Source of the DNA: Rhizobium sp. BT03
GTDB lineage: Bacteria > Pseudomonadota > Alphaproteobacteria > Rhizobiales > Rhizobiaceae
NCBI RefSeq assembly: GCF_030053155.1
Contig: NZ_CP125640.1
Coordinates: forward strand, 1,612,001-1,676,000
Direction of reading: 5' to 3'
Length of the DNA stretch: 64,000 bases
In this document: in pieces, positions 29,970 through 37,977 of the stretch
Layout: each line of letters starts with the position of its first letter
Numbering within the stretch: position 1 is the stretch's first letter
The notes under the pieces: generated by a model
What the model was told of the DNA's origin: nothing
Database searches by the model: none
Seen by the model: the letters and a program-made list of their open reading frames with translations, nothing else
Program-made: the position numbers and the translations under genes

Positions 29970-30758
29970 ATGACCGTCATCGATCGAAATCATGTTCAAG
30001 TCCGGGGCGATGGCCAGCGTGCGATGATCTTTTCGCATGGATTCGGGTGCGACCAGAATATGTGGCGCTTCGTAGCTCCGGCTTTTGAAGGCGACTTCAA
30101 GACAGTACTGTTCGATCATGTTGGCGCGGGACGATCCGATCTCACGGCTTATGATGCCGGAAAGTATTCTTCATTGTTTGGTTATGCGGATGACCTCGTG
30201 GAAATTTGCCGCGCGCTTGGCCTGACGCAAACAGTCTTCGTCGGGCACTCCGTCAGCGCGATGATTGGCGTCATCGCGTCGCTGGAGGCACCGGACCTGT
30301 TTGAAAGCCTGATCCTTGTCGGGCCGTCGCCGCGCTATATCAACGACGATGACTATATCGGCGGCTTCAGCGCGGCCGAGATAGACGAACTCCTGACATC
30401 GTTGGACGACAATCACTTGGGGTGGTCTGCCGCCATGGCGCCCGCCATCATGGGCAATCCGGATCGACCGGAACTTAGCGAAGAGCTGACAAATAGTTTT
30501 TGCCGCACCGATCCTGAGATCGCCAAGGCATTCGCGCGGGTGACCTTCACCTCAGACAATCGCCGCGACCTTGCCCGGGTCACCGCCAGAACGCTGGTCC
30601 TTCAATGCCGCGATGATATCATCGCCTCCGAAGAGGTCGGCGAATTCGTCCATCAGCAGGTCCCGAATAGTCAATTGGTCGTGCTCAACGCAAGTGGCCA
30701 CTGCCCTAACCTCAGCGCTCCCGACGAGGTCATCTCTGCAATCCGGCGGTTCGTCTAA
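29970..30758 (+). CDS. RsbQ-like alpha/beta hydrolase
   Basis: 262 aa. Matches the RsbQ / KAI2 / D14 branch of alpha/beta hydrolases: FSHGFGCDQNMWRFVAPAF, DHVGAGRSD, nucleophile Ser94 in VGHSVSAMIG, acid at D215/D216 in LQCRDDIIA, and His244 in NASGHCPNLSAPDEV. In Bacillus, RsbQ works with the PAS phosphatase RsbP in energy-stress signalling; plant relatives are karrikin and strigolactone receptors. Here the stop codon overlaps the start of a PAS histidine kinase (TAATG), suggesting they act together, with a small molecule processed by the hydrolase sensed by the PAS domain (inference). Confidence 0.85.
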   Translation: MTVIDRNHVQVRGDGQRAMIFSHGFGCDQNMWRFVAPAFEGDFKTVLFDHVGAGRSDLTAYDAGKYSSLFGYADDLVEICRALGLTQTVFVGHSVSAMIGVIASLEAPDLFESLILVGPSPRYINDDDYIGGFSAAEIDELLTSLDDNHLGWSAAMAPAIMGNPDRPELSEELTNSFCRTDPEIAKAFARVTFTSDNRRDLARVTARTLVLQCRDDIIASEEVGEFVHQQVPNSQLVVLNASGHCPNLSAPDEVISAIRRFV

Positions 30759-31897
30759 TGAGCGGTCCCGACACGCAGATCTCCATGCCGGCGGAAGACC
30801 TTGAGGACTTATACGAAAACGCGCCATGCGGCTATCTCTCGCTGCAGCCGGACGGGCGCATCGTCAAGGTGAACAAAACGCTGTCGACCTGGATCGGCAT
30901 CCCTGCCGAGCAACTCCTCGGCAAACGACTTCACGACCTCCTCAACACCTCGGGCCGTATATTCTACGAAACCCATTTTGCGCCTTTGCTGCGCATGCAA
31001 GGGTTTTTCAACGAGGTTGCCCTCGATCTTGTGGCGGCGGACGGCAGAAAACTGCCTGTGCTCGCCAATGCCATGGAAAGACGTGCAGAAGACGGTGCCC
31101 TGCTTTTCACCCGTGTGACGATGTTCCAGGCTGCCGAGCGTCGCCGTTATGAACGGGAGCTGGTCGAAGCGCGCGCGGCGGCAGACACGGCCGGTGCCAT
31201 CGTCAAATCCCAGCTCAACTTCGAACAGCAAACCGCCGAGTTGCGGGAGCAGTTCATCGCCATCCTTGGGCATGACCTGCGCAACCCGCTTGCCTCGATT
31301 GCCGCTGCGGGGCGTATGTTGCGAAAGGAAGAGCAGACCGATCGCTCGACTAAAGTTCTCGATTTGATGCAGGGCAGCGTCGTTCGCATGTCTGGTCTGA
31401 TCGACAATGTCCTCGACTTCGCGCGTGCACGATTGGGTGGCGGCATCGTGCTCGACAGGCGAGCGGAGGAGCTCGAGCCGATCCTGCGGCAGGTCATCGA
31501 AGAACTCCGCTATAGTCACCTCGACCGCAGGATTGAGGTGAGCATCGAATTAGACGGCCCTATAAGTTGCGACAGCAGCCGGATTGGCCAGCTGGTGTCC
31601 AATCTCTTGGGAAATGCCCTGACCCATGGGACGCCGGACGAACCGGTGCGGCTATCTGCGGCAACCGTCGACGGAAGACTGGAGCTCTGGATCGCCAACG
31701 GCGGCGCTCCTATTTCCAGCGATGCGATGGCACGGCTTTTCCAGCCTTTCTTCAAAGGCGAAGCCGGCACAATTCAAAGAGGATTGGGGCTGGGTTTGTA
31801 TATCGCTTCGGAAATCGCCCGCGCCCATGGCGGGGCGATCACGGTCAGTTCCGGTGACAACGAGACACGCTTCACCTTTGTGATGCCCTTGGATTGA
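30758..31897 (+). CDS. PAS sensor histidine kinase partnered with RsbQ-like hydrolase
   Basis: 379 aa, no membrane segment. PAS domain about 15-125 (LEDLYENAPCGYLSLQPDGR), coiled coil about 126-160, HisKA with FIAILGHDLRNPLAS (phospho-acceptor H172), then HATPase_c with N box LVSNLLGNALTHG and GLGLGLYIASEIARAHGG. Both catalytic parts look intact. Its ATG overlaps the hydrolase stop by one base. No response regulator gene lies next to it. In Bacillus the PAS is fused to a PP2C phosphatase; here the output is a kinase. Confidence 0.9.
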   Translation: MSGPDTQISMPAEDLEDLYENAPCGYLSLQPDGRIVKVNKTLSTWIGIPAEQLLGKRLHDLLNTSGRIFYETHFAPLLRMQGFFNEVALDLVAADGRKLPVLANAMERRAEDGALLFTRVTMFQAAERRRYERELVEARAAADTAGAIVKSQLNFEQQTAELREQFIAILGHDLRNPLASIAAAGRMLRKEEQTDRSTKVLDLMQGSVVRMSGLIDNVLDFARARLGGGIVLDRRAEELEPILRQVIEELRYSHLDRRIEVSIELDGPISCDSSRIGQLVSNLLGNALTHGTPDEPVRLSAATVDGRLELWIANGGAPISSDAMARLFQPFFKGEAGTIQRGLGLGLYIASEIARAHGGAITVSSGDNETRFTFVMPLD

Positions 31898-31928
31898 CCG
31901 GGGCACAGCCGCGCCGGAATCCGGGCAA

Positions 31929-31950
31929 CAAAAAACCGCCTTGAGGCGGT
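31929..31950 (-). terminator. Rho-independent terminator for the small Gly-rich gene
   Basis: Minus strand ACCGCC-TCAA-GGCGGT followed by TTTTTT. Lies 28 nt beyond the stop of the minus-strand small gene, in the right orientation for it; on the plus strand there is no U-tract, so it ends the kinase transcript less well. Confidence 0.75.
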
Positions 31951-31977
31951 CGGGCATTCTATCGATTTCAGTTTGAT

Positions 31978-32190
31978 TTAGTCTCCTCCTCCACCATCTC
32001 CGCCACCGCCGTCACAGTCGCCTGAGGCGTCGAACCAGCCTCCACCTCCATCGCCGGAGCTTCCTGAACTGCCCGACCTACGCTTGGTGTTTGCGGTGGT
32101 CTGAGCAGTGCGCCCTCGTGCTGCCCCGGTGATCAGGGCAAACAGGACAAAGCCTGCGATAAGCATGGTAGTCATAAGAAATATACTCAA
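31978..32190 (-). CDS. Small membrane protein with Gly/Asp-rich tail
   Basis: 70 aa from a TTG start with GGAG spaced 5 nt upstream. One hydrophobic segment near the N-terminus (MTTMLIAGFVLFALITG), a basic stretch ARGRTAQTTANTKRR, then Ser/Gly and finally a GDCDGGGGDGGGGD-type acidic glycine tail with a single Cys. The tail resembles those of small rhizobial secreted or membrane proteins of unknown role. Followed by its own terminator, which supports it being a real gene. No function can be assigned. Confidence 0.6.
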   Translation of the reverse strand: MSIFLMTTMLIAGFVLFALITGAARGRTAQTTANTKRRSGSSGSSGDGGGGWFDASGDCDGGGGDGGGGD

Positions 32191-32310
32191 TCAGTCTCCT
32201 TCGTTTGTTTCAGGAAATCTTGTTTCCCGATTAAAATAGTAGATTATTTTCTCGCTCTCGAAAATAGCCTGAATATGAAACTTTCATGACATCCTGGGGC
32301 ACGTCAAGCG

Positions 32311-32400
32311 TGGGCTGTTGCATCAGCGGGCAAGGACCGCATTCACCGAATCGTCCGTCGACTGATCAATGAGAACATGGAGAGGCCGTTCGATGTGCGT
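32311..32400 (+). pseudogene. Possible AraC-family regulator remnant
   Basis: The plus strand reads ASAGKDRIHRIVRRLINENM then ERPFDV, which looks like the helix leading into the HTH of an AraC-type regulator (R-I-x-R-x-V-x-x-L-I-x-x-N-x-x-x-P). No start, no further HTH follows: the frame runs into the 3' end of the MFS gene and stops. Probably a short gene fragment left by rearrangement. The flanking 32191-32310 is unusually AT-rich and otherwise empty. Confidence 0.3.
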
Positions 32401-32415
32401 TTCGATGACCCTGGA

Positions 32416-33630
32416 TCATCGCCGGGATGGACCGGGCATTGAGCCGATGGGAAGGGCGATCACGATGGCAGCAAGCAGCGCTGCGACGAGGATGCCGACA
32501 CAGGCTGGCCAGCCCATGTGATCATAGATCTGGCCGAGGATGAGGCTGCCTGCGAGACCCCCGGTGTAATAGGACGCGAGGTAAATTCCGCTGGCGCCTG
32601 CCTTGTCCGTGACCGCACGTCGGCCAACCAATCCGGTGGCGATCGCCTGGGCGAGAAATGTCCCTATTGCCACAAACGCCAGTCCGGCCAACACCAAAGT
32701 CAAGCTGACACTCAGAAGCGCCGCGAGGCCGACAATGGCGAGCCCAAGCGTCGAGATGATCCCGAGTTTTGCTCCGATTCGGACCGCGAGCTTGCCTGCC
32801 ATCGGCGTGGTCAGCATCGACGGCAGGAATACCAGATAAACGAGGCCGAGCGTCATCGGCGACAGGCCGAGAGCCACGAGTTGGAAATTCACATAGGTGA
32901 AGGTTCCGATGAAGACGAAAAGGATGAGGAAGCCGATCGCGAAGACGCGGCGCAACTCACCATCGGCGAAATGATAAGTCCAGCGGCGCATATCGAATGA
33001 CCCGTCATCGCTGGTCCGCATCACGGCCGACGTCTTTTTGAGGGTGAGCCGGACAAGCAGCGCGCCCGCGATGTTGAGGGCCGCGAAGGTGAGGAAGTTG
33101 ATTTCAAGCCCACCGAAACCGGCTACGACGGCGGAGAGGATGCGGCCAAAGAAGTTACTCGCAACATTGCCGGTGACATAGGCTCCCAAGGCGCCTGCCG
33201 CCTGGGCTGGCGAGAAGTGTTCCGATAGATAGGCAATGGTCAGCGTGAAGGCTGCCGACATGCAAAGGCCCTGGACGATACGGAGGACGGCAAAAACCGT
33301 CAGATCATCGGTAAAGGCGAGAGCTGTCGTGGGAAGTGAAAGCAGCGCAAGGCTGATCCAGATACCGCTACGGCGATCGATCCTACGACCGAAGAAGGCT
33401 ATGGCAAGCCCGGCGACGGCCATGCCGAAAGTGCTGGCATTGACGGCAAAGCCCATGGCGGCGCGGCTGACCTGGAATTTCTCGACAAGCGCGGGCAGGA
33501 TCGCCTGAGCCGCAAAGAGATCAACCAATGTCAGGAAGGAAATCAGCGCGATGACGGCAAAGCGCCAGCCATTAGCCGCTGCTCCGAAATTCGTGCGCGA
33601 AGGATTGAGGACATGCTCGATGCCGGTCAT
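32416..33630 (-). CDS. MFS transporter (multidrug/arabinose efflux-like)
   Basis: 404 aa, 12 helices expected, inner membrane. FFGRRIDRRSGIWISLALLS between helices 2 and 3 corresponds to the MFS motif A; VLRIVQGLCMSAAFTLTIAYLSEHFSPAQA is typical of drug-efflux type MFS (motif C-like region follows). A cytoplasmic loop KKTSAVMRTSDDGSFDMRRW separates the halves. Substrate unknown. Same strand as the cupin and LysR genes upstream, which may control it. Confidence 0.88.
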   Translation of the reverse strand: MTGIEHVLNPSRTNFGAAANGWRFAVIALISFLTLVDLFAAQAILPALVEKFQVSRAAMGFAVNASTFGMAVAGLAIAFFGRRIDRRSGIWISLALLSLPTTALAFTDDLTVFAVLRIVQGLCMSAAFTLTIAYLSEHFSPAQAAGALGAYVTGNVASNFFGRILSAVVAGFGGLEINFLTFAALNIAGALLVRLTLKKTSAVMRTSDDGSFDMRRWTYHFADGELRRVFAIGFLILFVFIGTFTYVNFQLVALGLSPMTLGLVYLVFLPSMLTTPMAGKLAVRIGAKLGIISTLGLAIVGLAALLSVSLTLVLAGLAFVAIGTFLAQAIATGLVGRRAVTDKAGASGIYLASYYTGGLAGSLILGQIYDHMGWPACVGILVAALLAAIVIALPIGSMPGPSRR

Positions 33631-33717
33631 GGCGATCGCTCCAACGGTTGGATGAACTGTTGCGGCATCTCCGCTCTGGCGTGACCGGAGACGCCTTTCA
33701 GTGAGCCGGGAAGCGAC

Positions 33718-34209
33718 TCACATGGATTCGTGCTTTTGCTCTTCCGAGGTCAGGATGTCGGCGGAGTAGAGGATAGCCGGCTCGCTGCCATTGTTCTTCC
33801 ACCAGTGAGACAGCATGCCGAATTCCGCAGTCACGTCGCCGGCCTTGTGCTCGATCGGCACTTTGCAGGTGCTGCGGTATTCGGTGATCGAGCCCGAAAC
33901 GATCAGGATGTTGGCTGGGCGAGCCTCATGCGAATGCCACGGCACGACGCCGCCGGGCTGCACAACCAGCTTGCGCATCCGCAGCGCACTGTTCTTCCAG
34001 GCATCGCCCTTGGAGGCGAGATCGATCGACGAGATGACCTCGTCGGTCACGTCCTTCGGCATCATTTCGCCGGGCTGCATACCATTTTCGGCGACCTGGT
34101 CGGCCGGGCATTCGCCGGCATAGGCTTGGCCGGTCGAAATGGTGGTGAAGGATGCGAGGGCGAGGACGGTGGCGAGCGTCACGCGCTTGGCATTGAGTTC
34201 GAATTTCAT
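33718..34209 (-). CDS. Secreted cupin-domain protein
   Basis: 163 aa from MKFELNAKRVTLATVLALAS (signal peptide, cleavage near AYAGE), with AAGGAGAAC-type Shine-Dalgarno just upstream; a reading to 34458 is an unsupported extension. A single cupin barrel has VPWHSHEARPANILIVSGSI (HxH..E-like motif 1) and a second motif around AGDVTAEFGMLSHWWKNN. Mature protein should be periplasmic. Between the LysR gene and the MFS gene on the same strand; function unknown. Confidence 0.8.
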   Translation of the reverse strand: MKFELNAKRVTLATVLALASFTTISTGQAYAGECPADQVAENGMQPGEMMPKDVTDEVISSIDLASKGDAWKNSALRMRKLVVQPGGVVPWHSHEARPANILIVSGSITEYRSTCKVPIEHKAGDVTAEFGMLSHWWKNNGSEPAILYSADILTSEEQKHESM

Positions 34210-34402
34210 CAGAGTTCTCCTTGTTGGGCCCGGATGAAGCGTTCGCGCCGGGCATGACAAGGAGCATGGCGAACTCGATGGCGAATGAGAAATACCGCCT
34301 AATTCTGAATTCCATAGCCACAGCCTATCGTGAAACGCAGGATGTGTGGAAGCCTCCGCATCACTGGGATACGGACCACAATTCATTGGATTTTTTATGC
34401 TT

Positions 34403-35299
34403 TCAATGCATCCGAGCAGGTAGCGTCGCCCAACCATAGGATTTGACGGCGCTGACAAAGGCGGCGACGGCGGGTGAGAAGCGACGGCCGGCGACAGTCA
34501 CCAGGCAGACCTCTCGCGTCACCTCTGGATCGGTCACGGGGCGGACCTGGAGGCCTGGCACCACGGCACTGTATTCGGGAATAAAACAGATGCCGAGGCC
34601 GCCGGCGACAAGGTTCTGAATCCAGTCCTCGCGCTCGCTCGAATAAGAATCCTGCGTCTTCACACCCTGCGCGTCGCAGAGATCCGAAAGGTAATCCCAG
34701 TATTCGCAGTTCACGCGCCTGAGATAGACTTCGCCGTCAATCGCCGAGATGGGGATCGCATCATATTGAGCCAGCCTGTGCCCGGTCGGGAAGGCGAGCA
34801 TGAAGCGCTCGCGGAAGAGCGGCGTGATGTCGAAGCGATCGGGGAATTTCTCGGCCGTCGACATCAGCGTCACATCGATGTCGCCCTGTTCGAGCAGTTC
34901 AGACAACTTAGACGGGATACCTTCGACGAGCTGCAACTGGATTCCCTTGTGGCGCATGTTGAAGTCGGTCAGCAGGCCTGTGAAGCGGCGCGGTCCGATT
35001 GTGCACATGATACCGACCTTGAGATGGGCATTGTTGAGACACAGAAATTTCGAGGCCTCGGATTTGACGCCCAGAAGTTCATCCTGCACTTGCTGGAAAC
35101 GTGGACGTAATAGATTGCCGAGATCGGTGATGTGGGTGAGGTTCCGTTCGCGACGAAAAAGCAGACCGCCGACCTCGTCTTCGAGCTGCTGGATTGCGCG
35201 GCTCAGCGCGGGTTGGGTGACGTTACAGTTTTGCGCGGCGCGCGTGAAATTGCGCGTTTCGCAAACAGCCAGAAAATACCGGATGTGATGGATATCCAT
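34403..35299 (-). CDS. LysR-family transcriptional regulator
   Basis: 298 aa from MDIHHIRYFLAVCETRNFTR, the classic LysR start; the HTH is in ARAAQNCNVTQPALSRAIQQLEDEVGG. Residues 90-290 form the periplasmic-binding-like effector domain (LKVGIMCTIGPRRFTGLL). Divergent from bdhA (180 nt gap), so it may control bdhA and the patatin, or the cupin-MFS pair downstream. The longer reading to 35449 lacks support. Confidence 0.88.
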   Translation of the reverse strand: MDIHHIRYFLAVCETRNFTRAAQNCNVTQPALSRAIQQLEDEVGGLLFRRERNLTHITDLGNLLRPRFQQVQDELLGVKSEASKFLCLNNAHLKVGIMCTIGPRRFTGLLTDFNMRHKGIQLQLVEGIPSKLSELLEQGDIDVTLMSTAEKFPDRFDITPLFRERFMLAFPTGHRLAQYDAIPISAIDGEVYLRRVNCEYWDYLSDLCDAQGVKTQDSYSSEREDWIQNLVAGGLGICFIPEYSAVVPGLQVRPVTDPEVTREVCLVTVAGRRFSPAVAAFVSAVKSYGWATLPARMH

Positions 35300-35478
35300 A
35301 TCCGCCCCCAAGTGATTAAGATAAATGCCGATGCATCTATTCTGGTCCCGCGCGCCATCTTCTGCCAATGCCACTGAATTATCAATTCCATTAGACAGCG
35401 GCATTTCTCTTTCGATGACGGCCGCGCCATTTTGAACGGAAAGCCACAACTCGTGGCGCCCAAGAAATGGAGAATGCG

Positions 35479-36309
35479 ATGCTCAAATTGCTTGATAGCG
35501 AAACCGAAGCCCTGGCCGGCCGCAAGATGCTCGAGGGCCGCACCGCGATCGTGACAGGCTCCACCAGCGGCATCGGCCTCGGCATAGCCCATGCGCTGGC
35601 AAGGGCGGGCGCCTCCGTCATGCTCAATGGTTTCGGCAATCCGGTCGAGATCGAGACACTGCGCGCCGAGATGGCCGAGGGCAATGATGTCGATGTCGCC
35701 TATGACAGCGCCGACATGTCGAAGCGCGATGCGATCCTGATGATGGTGGAGCGAGCGCACGCCCGGTTCGGTCAAGTCGACATTATTGTCAACAATGCCG
35801 GCATCCAGCATGTCTCTCCCATCGGCGAATTTCCGCCCGAGAAATGGGAGGCGATCATGGCGATCAATCTGTCTGCCGCGTTCCATCTTGTCCAGGCCAC
35901 GTTTGACGGCATGTGCGAGCGCGGTTATGGCCGCATCATCAATGTCGCCTCCGCTCACGGCCTTGTCGCTTCGCCTTTCAAGTCGGCATATGTCGCCGCC
36001 AAGCATGGCCTTGTTGGCTTTACAAAGTCGATTGCGCTGGAGGGTGCCGAGTTCGGTGTGACATCGAATGCGATCTGCCCCGGCTATGTCTGGACGCCGC
36101 TTGTGGAGCAGCAGCTCGACGCCCAGGCGAAGTCGCACAATATCGCGCGCGACGCGGTGATCCGCGACGTGTTTCTCAAGAACCAGCCAACCAAACGGTT
36201 CGCGACGGTCGAGGAAATGGGCGCACTCAGCGTCTTCCTCTGCTGCGATCTCGCAGGCTCCATCACCGGCACGACCATTCCCGTCGATGGTGGCTGGACG
36301 GCGCATTGA
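35479..36309 (+). CDS. bdhA: 3-hydroxybutyrate dehydrogenase
   Basis: NAD-dependent oxidation of D-3-hydroxybutyrate to acetoacetate, used in PHB turnover. SDR fold: TGSTSGIGLGIAHALARAGA, NNAGIQHVSPIGEFPPEKWE, catalytic Ser in NVASAHGLVASPFKSAYVAAKHG (Y-x3-K), and PGYVWTPLVEQQ, the last typical of 3-HBDH. The ATG at 35479 has GGAG 6 nt upstream and is preferred to 35467. About 276 aa; around 20 residues longer at the N-terminus than the minimal enzyme. 35 nt before the patatin gene. Confidence 0.87.
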   Translation: MLKLLDSETEALAGRKMLEGRTAIVTGSTSGIGLGIAHALARAGASVMLNGFGNPVEIETLRAEMAEGNDVDVAYDSADMSKRDAILMMVERAHARFGQVDIIVNNAGIQHVSPIGEFPPEKWEAIMAINLSAAFHLVQATFDGMCERGYGRIINVASAHGLVASPFKSAYVAAKHGLVGFTKSIALEGAEFGVTSNAICPGYVWTPLVEQQLDAQAKSHNIARDAVIRDVFLKNQPTKRFATVEEMGALSVFLCCDLAGSITGTTIPVDGGWTAH

Positions 36310-36344
36310 AAATCTCAACACGAACAAATCGGGGAACGAGAACC

Positions 36345-37424
36345 ATGAACAAGCACGCAGGTGTGAAGACAATAATCGCCGACAGCGCGGTTGTCGCCTC
36401 CTCTGAGCGAGAGCCGCGTATGCTCAATCTGGCGCTCCAGGGCGGAGGCGCGCATGGCGCGTTCACCTGGGGCGTGCTCGACCGGCTGCTCGACGAACCG
36501 AACCTCTCCTTCGAAGGCATTGTCGCAACCAGCGCCGGCGCGATGAATGCCGCTGTGCTGGCCTATGGCCTGGCTGAAGGCGGGCGAAGTGGGGCGCAGA
36601 CCGCGCTCGCCAATTTCTGGCGGCGCGTCAGCCATGCATCGGCATCCGGGCCTTTGCAGCCGACGATCTTCGACAAGATAACCGGATCTCGGGCGCTGGA
36701 ATTCTCGCCGGCCTTCATGATGTTCGACATCGTAACGCGGCTGATGTCGCCTTACCAGTTCAACCCGTTCAACTTCAATCCGCTCAGGCAGGTGCTGGAA
36801 CAATCGGTCGACATGAATGCGATCCGGATGGCGCGCTGCCCGGTGAAGCTCAGCATCTGCGCCACCAATGTCCGGACCGGCAAGGTCAAAGTGTTCGGCA
36901 ATGACGAGCTGTCGATCGATGCCATCATGGCTTCGGCCTGTCTGCCTTTCCTGTTTCAGGCGGTCGAGATCGAGGGCGAATCCTATTGGGATGGCGGCTA
37001 CATGGGCAATCCGGCGATCTTTCCGCTGATCTATGGCTGCGACACGCCGGATGTGCTGGTGGTCCATATCAATCCGATCGAGCGGGCCGAAGTGCCGCGC
37101 ACGGCCTCCGAGATCCTGAACCGCATCAACGAGATCAGCTTCAATTCGTCGCTGCTGCGGGAAATGCGGGCGGTGGCATTCGTCACCGATCTGGTCGATG
37201 CCGCCCCGGAAAATTCCAGGAACCTGAAACGCATCTTCGTGCATGGCATTTCCGATGACGAGACGATGAAGAGCCTTTCCGTGTCGAGCAAGCTCAATGC
37301 CGATTGGGGGGCGTTGGTCGATCTGCGCGACCGCGGCCGGGAATGCACCGACATGTGGCTGCTCGCCAACTACCAGGACATCGGCAAACGATCGACAGTC
37401 GACATTCGCGAACGATATCTCTGA
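36345..37424 (+). CDS. Patatin-like phospholipase family protein
   Basis: 359 aa from [20 protein letters not shown]. Patatin parts: oxyanion [20 protein letters not shown], nucleophile elbow [13 protein letters not shown] (A-x-S-x-G instead of the common G-x-S-x-G), and Asp in [13 protein letters not shown]. Thus a Ser-Asp dyad is present. Tight coupling behind bdhA suggests a link to polyhydroxybutyrate granules or lipid hydrolysis, but this is inferred from position. A terminator follows. Confidence 0.87.
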   Translation: MNKHAGVKTIIADSAVVASSEREPRMLNLALQGGGAHGAFTWGVLDRLLDEPNLSFEGIVATSAGAMNAAVLAYGLAEGGRSGAQTALANFWRRVSHASASGPLQPTIFDKITGSRALEFSPAFMMFDIVTRLMSPYQFNPFNFNPLRQVLEQSVDMNAIRMARCPVKLSICATNVRTGKVKVFGNDELSIDAIMASACLPFLFQAVEIEGESYWDGGYMGNPAIFPLIYGCDTPDVLVVHINPIERAEVPRTASEILNRINEISFNSSLLREMRAVAFVTDLVDAAPENSRNLKRIFVHGISDDETMKSLSVSSKLNADWGALVDLRDRGRECTDMWLLANYQDIGKRSTVDIRERYL

Positions 37425-37492
37425 TTCTACGAGGAGTTCCCTCCGCGTCGCCGGTTCCGGTCCGCGCTCGTTCCCTCGCGGTACGCCACCTC

Positions 37493-37520
37493 CCCCCGTC
37501 GTCCGCGGGGGTTATTTTTT
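37493..37520 (+). terminator. Rho-independent terminator after patatin
   Basis: CCCCCG-TCGTCCG-CGGGGG followed by TTATTTTTT, about 70 nt after the patatin stop. It separates the bdhA-patatin transcript from the bufferin operon. Confidence 0.75.
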
Positions 37521-37628
37521 GCCTTCTCGCCAGCCGCCGCCGCGCATAGCGCCAGCCTATGAAAACCATGCCGCAACAGCATTTCAAACATCGCCGGCAA
37601 TGCGGGAAAGTAATTCCAGTCAAGCCGG

Positions 37629-37638
37629 AAACCGGTTT
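37629..37638. promoter_or_regulatory. Palindrome upstream of bufferin operon
   Basis: AAACCGGTTT, a perfect 10 bp palindrome 27 nt before the precursor ATG, in the region where the promoter or a regulator site is expected. No clear sigma-70 or ECF promoter could be assigned; bufferin operons elsewhere are often under ECF sigma control, but no such gene is seen in this window. Confidence 0.35.
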
Positions 37639-37665
37639 GATCTAACTCAACCAGGAGACATTTCC

Positions 37666-37935
37666 ATGAACTCGACCCGCATCCTCATCGGCTCCGCCCT
37701 TGCCGCCATCACCTCCATGGCTTCCTCCAGCGCCTTTGCCGGCCCTGCCGCACAGCCCGAATTCTCGTTCGAGAAGTGCTACGGCGTCGTCAAGGCCGGC
37801 CTCAACGATTGCCAGACGGCCACCCATTCCTGCGCTGGCACCTCGACGGCCGACAACCAGGGTGATGCCTGGGTCTACGTGCCGGCCGGCACCTGCGCCA
37901 AGATTTCAGGCGGCGCGATCGAACCCAAGGTCTGA
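37666..37935 (+). CDS. bufA: Bufferin precursor peptide BufA1 (DUF2282)
   Basis: 89 aa. Signal peptide [20 protein letters not shown] ending near AFAG, mature part with four cysteines C38, C49, C56, C77: [25 protein letters not shown], then [14 protein letters not shown]. This is the DUF2282 pattern of bufferin 1, a ribosomally made, post-translationally modified copper-binding peptide described in Caulobacter. In that family some Cys are turned into thiooxazoles by the neighbouring MNIO enzyme, and the rest form a disulfide. CAGGAG Shine-Dalgarno 10 nt upstream. First gene of the operon. Confidence 0.88.
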   Translation: MNSTRILIGSALAAITSMASSSAFAGPAAQPEFSFEKCYGVVKAGLNDCQTATHSCAGTSTADNQGDAWVYVPAGTCAKISGGAIEPKV

Positions 37936-37977
37936 GGCCCTTCCGAGCTTCATTCAACCCATATGAAGGAGTGACCA

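Noticed and set aside
29970..31897. Calling the hydrolase-kinase pair a true RsbQP general stress module
   Set aside because: The partner is a histidine kinase, not a PP2C phosphatase, and sigma-B does not exist in alphaproteobacteria; only the hydrolase-PAS idea is retained.
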